Assembly: GCF_018603905.1 (NCBI RefSeq)
Contig: NZ_JAHFZZ010000007.1
Location: 1 to 64,000, forward strand
DNA from: Nonomuraea sp. NEAU-A123
GTDB lineage: Bacteria > Actinomycetota > Actinomycetes > Streptosporangiales > Streptosporangiaceae
Length of the DNA: 64,000 nt
Reading direction: 5' to 3'
Both the position numbers and the translations under genes were made by a program. Below the pieces are notes generated by a model. That model worked only from the letters and a program-made list of their open reading frames with translations. It was not told the origin of the DNA and did not search any database. Below are positions 57,854 to 64,000 of the stretch, one piece after another. The stretch's first letter is position 1; each line of letters opens with the position of its first letter.

Positions 57854-59254
57854 CTACTTCTTCTGCTGGCCGCTCTTCCGCTTTTCGCGGATCTTCATCG
57901 ACACGTCGATCGGCGACCCGGCGAAGCCGAACTCCTCGCGGATCCGGCGCTCGATGAACCGGCGGTAGGTGTCCTCGAGCCAGCCCGAGGTGAACAGCAC
58001 GAACTTGGGCGGCTCCACCGACGCCTGCGTGGCGAAGAGGATCTTCGGCTGCTTGCCGCTCCGCACCGGCGGCGGCGTCTGGTGCACCAGCTCGGTCAGG
58101 AACGCGTTGAGCCTGGCCGTCGGCACCCGCGACGACCACGAGCCGAGCGCCTTCTCCAGCGCCGGGACGAGCCGGTCCATGTGGCGCCCGGTCTTGGCGG
58201 AGATGTTGACCCGCAGCGCCCACGGTGTGCGGACGAGCTGCCGGTCGATCTCCTTCTCCAGGTAGTAGCGGCGGTCCTCGTCGACCAGGTCCCACTTGTT
58301 GAACGCGACCACCATCGCCCGGCCCGACTCGATCACCAGGCTGATGATCCGCAGGTCCTGCTCGGTGAGCACCTCGCTGGCGTCGATCAGCACGATCGCC
58401 ACCTCGGAGCGTTCGAGGGCGGCCCTGGTGCGCATGGCGGCGTAGAAGTCGGCGCCCTGCAGCTCGCGGTCGCGCCGCCTGATGCCGGCGGTGTCGACGA
58501 AGCGCCAGGTCTTGCCGCCCAGCTCGATCAGCTCGTCGACCGGGTCGCGGGTGGTGCCCGCCATCGGGTCGACCAGCACCCGCTCCTCCCCCGCCAGCAT
58601 GTTGAGCAGCGAGGACTTGCCGACGTTCGGCTTGCCGAGCAGCGCCACCCGGTAGGGGCCGCGCTCGCCGTCGAACCTCAGCTCCGGCGTCTCGGGCAGC
58701 GCCTCGAGGATCACGTCGAGCAGGTCGCCACTGGAACGGCCGTGCAGGGCCGACACCGGCTGCGGCTCGCCGAGGCCGAGCGCCCAGAGCGAGGCGGCCT
58801 CCAGCTCCAGCTGCTGGTTGTCGACCTTGTTGGCGGCCAGGATGACCGGCTTGCCCGACTGGCGGAGGATGGAGCCGACCGTCTCGTCGGCGTCGGTCGC
58901 GCCCACGGTGGCGTCGACGACGAACACGATCACGTCGGCCAGCTCGACCGCGACCCGTGCCTGGTCGGCGATGCGCAGGTTCATCCCGGTGGCGTCGGGG
59001 TCCCAGCCGCCGGTGTCGACGACCGTGAAGCGGCGCCCGCGCCAGTTGGCGTCATAGGTGACGCGGTCGCGGGTGACGCCCGGAACGTCTTCGACGACCG
59101 CCTCGCGGCGGCCGATGATGCGGTTGACCAGCGTGGACTTGCCCACGTTCGGCCGGCCGACGATGGCCACGACCGGCTGTGGGCCGCTGTCGACGACGTC
59201 GTCGGATACTTCGAGATCGTCGAGGTCAGCCTCGACCCAATCCCCCGTTGACAC
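57854..59254 (-). CDS. der: Ribosome-assembly GTPase Der (EngA)
   Basis: 466 residues from GTG 59254 (AAGGA upstream). Two GTPase domains in tandem with P-loops GRPNVGKS (about 33-40) and GKPNVGKS (about 205-212), switch regions 'DVPGVTRDR' and 'DPMAGTTRDP', and specificity motifs 'NKVD' and 'NKWD'. The C-terminal KH-like domain is present (about 360-450) and ends in a basic tail (KIREKRKSGQQKK). Essential for 50S subunit maturation. It lies 32 bases downstream of cmk, the standard actinobacterial order. Confidence 0.97.
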   Translation of the reverse strand: MSTGDWVEADLDDLEVSDDVVDSGPQPVVAIVGRPNVGKSTLVNRIIGRREAVVEDVPGVTRDRVTYDANWRGRRFTVVDTGGWDPDATGMNLRIADQARVAVELADVIVFVVDATVGATDADETVGSILRQSGKPVILAANKVDNQQLELEAASLWALGLGEPQPVSALHGRSSGDLLDVILEALPETPELRFDGERGPYRVALLGKPNVGKSSLLNMLAGEERVLVDPMAGTTRDPVDELIELGGKTWRFVDTAGIRRRDRELQGADFYAAMRTRAALERSEVAIVLIDASEVLTEQDLRIISLVIESGRAMVVAFNKWDLVDEDRRYYLEKEIDRQLVRTPWALRVNISAKTGRHMDRLVPALEKALGSWSSRVPTARLNAFLTELVHQTPPPVRSGKQPKILFATQASVEPPKFVLFTSGWLEDTYRRFIERRIREEFGFAGSPIDVSMKIREKRKSGQQKK

Positions 59255-59286
59255 GATTTTTCATCCTTTGTGAGTGCCGCACCTTG

Positions 59287-59943
59287 TCAGGTGCGCTCCT
59301 TGACCAGACTCAGCACCTCGCCGATGACCTCTTCGAGGCTCAGCGGCGTGGTGTCGAGCTCGACGGCGCCATCCGCCATCGAGAGTGGATCCGCTTTCCT
59401 TGTGGAGTCGAGGGTGTCACGCCGGGCCATGGCGGCCTGCTGCGCCTCCACCGTGGTGCCGGCCAGCTCCGCCGTACGGCGCAGCGCACGGGCCTCGGCG
59501 CTGGCCGTCAGATAGACCTTGACGGCGGCGTCGGGGGCGACCACGGTGCCGATGTCGCGGCCCTCGACCACGATGTCACCGGCGCCGATGATCTCCCGCT
59601 GCAGCTCCACGAGACGCGCACGCACCTCGGGAACCGCCGCGACGACCGAAACCGCCCCGGTGACCTCGGCCTCCCGGATCGGCCCGGCCACGTCGACACC
59701 GCCGACATGGATGGACGGGCCGTCGGGGTCGGTGCCGCAGGCGATCTCGGGCTCGCCCGCGCGGGCCGCGACAGCGGCGGGATCGGTCAGATCGACGCCC
59801 TGCTGGAGCATCCACCAGGTCATCGCACGGTACATCGCCCCGGTGTCCAGGTAACGCAGCCCGAGCGCCCGGGCGACTCCGCGCGACGCACTCGACTTAC
59901 CCGACCCCGAAGGACCGTCCATGGCGACGACCAGACCGGTCAC
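59287..59943 (-). CDS. cmk: Cytidylate kinase
   Basis: 218 residues from GTG 59943. P-loop 'AMDGPSGSGKSSASRGVARALG' at 8-29, 'LDTGAMYRAMTWWML' for NMP binding, and 'VVEGRDIGTVVAPDAAVKVYLTAS' in the NMP-binding/lid region. Converts CMP and dCMP to the diphosphates. Directly upstream of der on the same strand. In related genomes tyrA normally lies just upstream of cmk; here two unrelated genes intervene. Confidence 0.96.
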   Translation of the reverse strand: MTGLVVAMDGPSGSGKSSASRGVARALGLRYLDTGAMYRAMTWWMLQQGVDLTDPAAVAARAGEPEIACGTDPDGPSIHVGGVDVAGPIREAEVTGAVSVVAAVPEVRARLVELQREIIGAGDIVVEGRDIGTVVAPDAAVKVYLTASAEARALRRTAELAGTTVEAQQAAMARRDTLDSTRKADPLSMADGAVELDTTPLSLEEVIGEVLSLVKERT

Positions 59944-60196
59944 GGCCTCTCCCTCTTCACGTTTTTCCCCAACCTGAAGAGGCTACCGCCTCGCGACGAC
60001 GCGATACGCCGGTAGAGCGGCCCGGCCGGATCTCCCTTGCGCGACTACCGCCGACGTGCCGCCCACGGCGACATGATGTGGTGCTGGTCCGGCAGCGGAG
60101 CCCCCGGGCAGACGAACATCCCTCCGACCGTCGACACTGGATGAGTCCCCCCGGCGACCAGGTGACCGGCCGACGGCACCACCGATCGGAGGAATC
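59944..60196. other. Intergenic stretch between cmk and SDR gene
   Basis: 253 bases between divergent genes. ORFs on the minus strand here are antisense shadows of the SDR gene extended by chance. A GGAGGAATC ribosome binding site precedes ATG 60197. No dyad or RNA element recognised. Confidence 0.5.
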
Positions 60197-60955
60197 ATGA
60201 CCAGCGCGACCACTCCTGTTCCCACCAAGCGCGACCCGGAACTGGCCGGCCAGACCGTCGTCGTGGTCGGCGGCAGCGCGGGCATCGGGCTCGAGACAGC
60301 TCGACGCGCCCGGGCCGAGGGTGCCGATGTCGTCCTCACCGGCCGCGACAGCGACCGGCTCAAGCAAGCGGCGCTGGAACTCGGCACGCAGCGCACCGCG
60401 GCTTTCGACGCCAACGACCCGGCTTCCCTGGAGAGCTTCTTCCAGGACCTGCCGGCACCGATCGACCATGTGATGGTCACGGCCGGCGGCCCGCGCTACG
60501 GGCCCCTGCTGGAGATGGACTCGGCTCAGGTGCGCCAGGCGATCAGCGAGCACATGGTGCTGGCGCTCGAGGTCGCGCGCAACGCCGCCGCCAAGATGAG
60601 GTCCGGGGGAACGCTGCTGCTCATGGGCGGCACCGGCGCCCGGCGCGTCGGTCACGGCCTCGGGATCGCCTCCGCCGCCACCGCCGCGCTGCCTCCCTTC
60701 ACGGCGGCCCTCGCGCTCGAGCTCGCGCCGGTCCGCGTCAACCTCATCGCCGCCGGCTTCGTCGACACCCCGTTGTCGGCATCGCTCCTCGGAGATCGAC
60801 TCGAGGAACGCCGGAATGAGCTGCGGGCGAGGCTCCCGATCGGCCGCGTCGTCGGCCCCGCCGACGTCGCCGCGCTCGCCGTCCACATCATGAGCAACAC
60901 CGCGCTCACCGGCGCGACGTACGACGTCGACGGTGGGCAGCAGTTCATCTGGTGA
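60197..60955 (+). CDS. SDR-fold protein lacking the YxxxK active site
   Basis: 252 residues from ATG 60197 with GGAGG. The Rossmann nucleotide site is intact: 'TVVVVGGSAGIGLETARRARAEGADVVLTGRD' (TGxxxGIG-like) and 'MVTAGGP' for NNAG. But where Tyr-x-x-x-Lys belongs the sequence reads 'RRVGHGLGIASAATAALPPFTAALALELAPVRVN', so both catalytic residues are gone; 'LMGGTGARR' replaces the Ser-containing strand. The C-terminal 'LTGATYDVDGGQQFIW' is normal SDR. It may bind NAD(P) as a sensor or use another mechanism. Convergent with the NDH-2-like gene, 4 bases between stops. Confidence 0.85.
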   Translation: MTSATTPVPTKRDPELAGQTVVVVGGSAGIGLETARRARAEGADVVLTGRDSDRLKQAALELGTQRTAAFDANDPASLESFFQDLPAPIDHVMVTAGGPRYGPLLEMDSAQVRQAISEHMVLALEVARNAAAKMRSGGTLLLMGGTGARRVGHGLGIASAATAALPPFTAALALELAPVRVNLIAAGFVDTPLSASLLGDRLEERRNELRARLPIGRVVGPADVAALAVHIMSNTALTGATYDVDGGQQFIW

Positions 60956-60959
60956 CCGT

Positions 60960-62192
60960 TCACTTGACGCCCGCCGTCAGCCGGAACAGGCCGACCGGCA
61001 CCAGCCCGCGCTTGAGCAGCCGGTAGGTGGGCATCGGGCTGCTGCTCACGGTCTCCTTGTAGGCGATGGCCCACCGTCCCGTCAGGTACCACCTGCGTGG
61101 CGTGTCATCGGGGTGGGTGAACTGGATGACCGCGTCCTTACGCCCGAGGCTGAGCGGCTGGTGGACGTACCCGAACCGGAACGCCTTCACCGGGCGGCCG
61201 AGCAGCCCGTCGGCGAGCGCGTCGGCCGCGTGCAGGCCCGTCGGGATGCCGCCCTGGCAGGTCCCGTGCATGACGCCGTACGGCTGGCGCACCGCGGCGG
61301 CGTCGCCCACGGCGTAGACGTCCGGGTGGGACACCGAGCGGAGCGCGGAGTCGACCACGATCCTGCCCTGCCCGTCCACCGCCAGCCCGGCCTCGGCGGC
61401 CAGCGGCAGCCCTCTGGTGCCGGCGGTCCAGAGCGTCGCGTCGGAGTCGACCAGGTCGCCGCCGGCCAGCTCGACCGCGTCCGGCAGCACTTTGACGACG
61501 TCCGCGCCGCCGCGTACCTGGATGCCCAGCCGGGTCATCGCCTTGTCGACGTACGCGCGGGCCTGCTCCCCCATCATCGAGCCCGGACGGCCCCGGCTGA
61601 GGAGGACGACGCGTAGGTTCGGGTGCGCCTCCGCCAGTTCGGTCGCCGACTCGACACCGGTCAGGCCGCCACCGGCCACGACGACCGTACCCCGGTCGAG
61701 TTCGCCGAGCCGGCGCGCGAGCCGGACGGCCTGGTCGTGGTCGTCGTAGACGTAGGCGTGCTCGGCCACGCCCGGGGTCGAAAGGTCGGTGACAGTGCCG
61801 AGGGCGTAGATCAGCTTGTCGTACGCGAGCACCCGCCCAGTGCGCCCGCCGTCCGCGCGGCCAGTGCCCAACGGTCCGCTGTCCGCGCGGTCAGTGTCCG
61901 CGGGCCCGCCATCCGCGCGGACGCCGTTCACGATGACCTCGTGCCGTACGGGGTCGAGGGCGGTCACGCGGCCGAGGACGAGGTCGATGCCCGTTCCGGC
62001 GATGATGTCGGCGATCGCGTGGTCGCGCAGCCGTTCGCCCGCGGCGGTCTGGTGCAGCCGCAGTCGTTCCGTGAACCTCGGCGAAGCGCTGACCAGCGTC
62101 ACCTTGCCGCCGTGGCGGCGGGTCCTGGTGGCGGTCCTGATCGCGGCCGCGATGCCCGTGTAGCCGGCGCCCAGTATCAGGATGTTCGTCAT
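60960..62192 (-). CDS. NAD(P)/FAD oxidoreductase (NDH-2-like)
   Basis: 410 residues from ATG 62192. 'NILILGAGYTGIAAAIRTATRT' binds FAD, 'VVVAGGGLTGVESATELAEAHPNLRVVLLSRG' binds NAD(P)H, and 'VSHPDVYAVGDAAAVRQPYG' is the second FAD contact. The fold is that of type II NADH dehydrogenases and FSP1/AIF-like reductases; no C-terminal membrane helix is obvious. Near residue 95 a low-complexity insert (RADGGPADTDRADSGPLGTG) is coded by a degenerate 30-base repeat. Soluble quinone or dye reductase is the likely activity. Confidence 0.88.
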   Translation of the reverse strand: MTNILILGAGYTGIAAAIRTATRTRRHGGKVTLVSASPRFTERLRLHQTAAGERLRDHAIADIIAGTGIDLVLGRVTALDPVRHEVIVNGVRADGGPADTDRADSGPLGTGRADGGRTGRVLAYDKLIYALGTVTDLSTPGVAEHAYVYDDHDQAVRLARRLGELDRGTVVVAGGGLTGVESATELAEAHPNLRVVLLSRGRPGSMMGEQARAYVDKAMTRLGIQVRGGADVVKVLPDAVELAGGDLVDSDATLWTAGTRGLPLAAEAGLAVDGQGRIVVDSALRSVSHPDVYAVGDAAAVRQPYGVMHGTCQGGIPTGLHAADALADGLLGRPVKAFRFGYVHQPLSLGRKDAVIQFTHPDDTPRRWYLTGRWAIAYKETVSSSPMPTYRLLKRGLVPVGLFRLTAGVK

Positions 62193-62269
62193 GTCCCTGT
62201 CTCCTCGCGATTCCGGGTGGATTCCGTACTGAAGACGGAGCGAGAAGCCAAGGACGTGACATCGGCCGG

Positions 62270-63367
62270 TTAGGGGACCTGCCAGCCGCGTTCGTGCAGG
62301 GCCTTGGTGAGCACGGCCGCCGCGTCGGGCTGGACGGAGACCTCGGCGATGCCCAGGGGCAGGCCCGGAGCGTGCTCCAGGCGTACGTCCTCGACGTTCA
62401 CGCCGACCTCGTCGCAGATCTGGAAGAGCCTGGCCAGCTGGCCTGGGCGGTCACCGACGACGACCTGGACCACGACGTACGCGGGCGCGGGACCGCCGTG
62501 CTTGCCGGGGATGCGGCCGTGACCGGCCACGCCGCGCTTGAGCAACTGGGTGAGCTCCTGCGTGGCGGTGCCGTCGCCGTCGGCCAGCGCGCGGAGCGCC
62601 GTCGCGGCCTCGGACAGGTCGCGGGAGACGGCCTCCAGCACCTCGGCCACCGGGGTCGCGTTGCCCGACAGGATGCCGAGCCAGAGGCCCGGGTCGCTGC
62701 CCGCGATCCTGGTGACGTCGCGTATCCCCTGCCCGGCCAGGCCGAGCGCGATGTCGGACGCGTCCGACAGCCGGGCGGCGACGGCGGACGCGGCGACGTG
62801 CGGCGCGTGCGAGACGACGGCCACGGCCTGGTCGTGCTCGGCGGCGTCCACCTCGATGGGGTTGCCGCCGCAGAGCTCTACTAGCTGGTGTACGGCCGCC
62901 CGGGCCTCCGGCGTGGCGTCGGGGGTGGGACAGAGCGCCCACGGACGGCCCAGGAACAGGTCGGCCCTGGCGGCTCCGGGGCCCGACTTCTCACGTCCGG
63001 CCAGCGGGTGGGAGGCGACGTAGGTGGACAGGTCGCAGCCGAGCTGACCGGCCCGCTCGATGGGCTCCACCTTGACGCTGGCCACGTCGGTGTAGAACGT
63101 GGCGGTGCCGTTACGCTGGAGGGTCAGCAGTTCGCTGGCCACGTGCGCGGGCGGCACCGCGATCACCGCGAGATCGATCGTCTCGGCCGGGGTGCCGGTT
63201 TCGGGGTGCCATTCCTCGCCCGCGCCGAGCTCCCGGGCCAGCCGTACCGCTCCCTGGTCGTGGTCGGCGAGCAGCACGCGCACTCCGCGCTGGCGGAGGG
63301 CCAGCGCCATGGAGGTGCCGATGAGACCGGTGCCGACTACCAGCACGGTGCGGAGTTCGGAGGCCAT
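62270..63367 (-). CDS. tyrA: Prephenate dehydrogenase
   Basis: 365 residues from ATG 63367. N-terminal Rossmann domain 'VLVVGTGLIGTSMALALRQRGVRVLLADHD', the prephenate-site region 'YVASHPLAGREKSGPGAARADLF' with its conserved His, and a C-terminal ACT-like domain 'VQVVVGDRPGQLARLFQICDEVGVNVEDVRL' (about 290-365) for tyrosine feedback. Converts prephenate to 4-hydroxyphenylpyruvate. Located 56 bases downstream of the chorismate mutase gene, so the two tyrosine-pathway steps are adjacent. Confidence 0.95.
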   Translation of the reverse strand: MASELRTVLVVGTGLIGTSMALALRQRGVRVLLADHDQGAVRLARELGAGEEWHPETGTPAETIDLAVIAVPPAHVASELLTLQRNGTATFYTDVASVKVEPIERAGQLGCDLSTYVASHPLAGREKSGPGAARADLFLGRPWALCPTPDATPEARAAVHQLVELCGGNPIEVDAAEHDQAVAVVSHAPHVAASAVAARLSDASDIALGLAGQGIRDVTRIAGSDPGLWLGILSGNATPVAEVLEAVSRDLSEAATALRALADGDGTATQELTQLLKRGVAGHGRIPGKHGGPAPAYVVVQVVVGDRPGQLARLFQICDEVGVNVEDVRLEHAPGLPLGIAEVSVQPDAAAVLTKALHERGWQVP

Positions 63368-63423
63368 GTAAATGTCCTGATTTATCGGGCGTTGGAGAAG
63401 CTCGGTCGGGTGGAACTGGTCGT

Positions 63424-63783
63424 CTACTGAGCGATGTCCTGGCGGAGCGCGACGGCGCCGCGCAGGTAGACGTGCTGGATCTCGGAACGCGGCCGGTCGG
63501 TCTCGACGTGGGCCATCAGGCGTACCACCCGGGGCAGCGCGCCCGGCACGTCGATCTCGGTGCAGCAGATCAGCGGCACGTCGTGGAAGCCCAGCTTCCG
63601 TGCCGCCAGCGCCGGGAACTCCGCCGTCAGATCGGGTGACGCCGTGAACAGCACGCTGATCACATCGTCGGTGGTCAGCCGGTTGCGCTCCATCAGCTCG
63701 CTGACCAGCTCCGTGGTCGCTTCGATGATCGCCCCACGGTCGTTGGCGTCCACCTGTGTCGCCCCGCGGATCGCCCGCACCAT
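63424..63783 (-). CDS. aroH: Chorismate mutase, AroH type
   Basis: 119 residues from ATG 63783, since AroH proteins begin MVRAIRGATQ; the open frame upstream (to 63831) runs into the rluB intergenic region. Key residues: Arg near position 6 ('AIRGATQVD'), Cys-Thr-Glu ('LICCTEIDVPGALPRVVRLMAHV') with the following Arg. The trimeric AroH fold, distinct from the helical AroQ type, rearranges chorismate to prephenate, feeding TyrA directly downstream. Confidence 0.95.
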   Translation of the reverse strand: MVRAIRGATQVDANDRGAIIEATTELVSELMERNRLTTDDVISVLFTASPDLTAEFPALAARKLGFHDVPLICCTEIDVPGALPRVVRLMAHVETDRPRSEIQHVYLRGAVALRQDIAQ

Positions 63784-63853
63784 GTGATCCGTCCCCTCAT
63801 ATAGCGGTGAAGCCCGTGCGGAGGTTCGCACGGGCTCCTGCGTTCCCGCCAGG

Positions 63854-64000
63854 TTACAGCTTCACGGCCGCGTAAAGCTCGCCGACCTCGTGCAGGGACA
63901 GCGCCCTGACGGTGCCTGCCTTGGTACGGCCCAGCTTGACCGGCCCGAACTCGATCCTGGCCAGGTCGATAACTCGATGACCCGCCTCCTCCAGCATCCG
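63854..64000 (-). CDS. rluB: rRNA pseudouridine synthase, C-terminal end (partial)
   Basis: The last 48 codons of a gene entering from the right edge, ending at TAA 63854-63856: 'RMLEEAGHRVIDLARIEFGP' then 'VKLGRTKAGTVRALSLHEVG'. This is the standard C-terminus of RsuA/RluB-type enzymes ('L...GH.V..L.R..FGP..LG.L..G..R.L'). The order rluB-aroH-tyrA is conserved in actinomycetes, supporting the RluB label. It lies 70 bases upstream of aroH. Confidence 0.88.
   Translation of the reverse strand, partial: RMLEEAGHRVIDLARIEFGPVKLGRTKAGTVRALSLHEVGELYAAVKL

Overview
The window is very GC-rich with GC-biased third codon positions, many GTG starts and ATGA/GTGA stop-start overlaps. Its gene content (Mce operon with eight tightly coupled genes, LprG/P55-type pair, IdeR-type iron box, snapalysin, WXG-like proteins with a giant secreted protein, rluB-aroH-tyrA-cmk-der order) points to a filamentous or soil actinomycete, probably of the Streptosporangiaceae. 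This assignment is inference from gene content; no rRNA or species marker is present.

Left part (1-6.6 kb): an FtsH-periplasmic-domain-like ORF at the edge, a secreted GDSL/CE2-like esterase preceded by a shrunken relic of the same gene, a TetR-controlled FAD monooxygenase, a secreted expansin-like protein with a CBM2 domain, and a headless LysR gene. The esterase and expansin genes share an upstream TGAAANTTTCA dyad. 6.6-20.2 kb (all minus strand): a type VII-like polymorphic-toxin locus. In transcription order it has an SseB-domain protein, a coupled unknown, a YbaB-like protein, a WXG100-like protein, a 3461-residue giant protein with two zincin-like modules, and two related small proteins that are immunity candidates. 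20.4-24.2 kb: a 48-aa membrane peptide, snapalysin, a tyrosine phosphatase, a subtilase, and the scar of a deleted tetR/MFS pair.

24.2-40.7 kb: an iron-box-controlled siderophore uptake operon (SIP, binding protein, two permeases, no ATPase), an ArsR/MFS divergent pair, a soluble Ser/Thr kinase, a P450-acyltransferase operon, PTS-type dihydroxyacetone kinase (dhaKLM) bordered by small tandem duplications, a TPP enzyme coupled to a cyclase-family hydrolase, a repeat-rich membrane protein, a CBS protein and a PepP peptidase. 40.8-54.2 kb: the complete Mce operon (two YrbE, six Mce, one Mas) without its ATPase, then PPTase, a 58-aa membrane protein, a CDF transporter, MarR, and the LprG-P55 type operon.

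54.2-64 kb: an orphan histidine kinase, an archaeal-type AspRS preceded by a well-formed T-box riboswitch whose specifier reads GAC (Asp), a small membrane protein, and the conserved chromosomal run der-cmk ... tyrA-aroH-rluB, interrupted between cmk and tyrA by an SDR-like protein lacking the YxxxK motif and an NDH-2-like flavoprotein.

The most noteworthy items are the giant T7SS-associated locus, the Asp-specific T-box, the cyclase/TPP-enzyme pair, the paired TGAAANTTTCA sites, and the sequence-level record of recent duplications and deletions.
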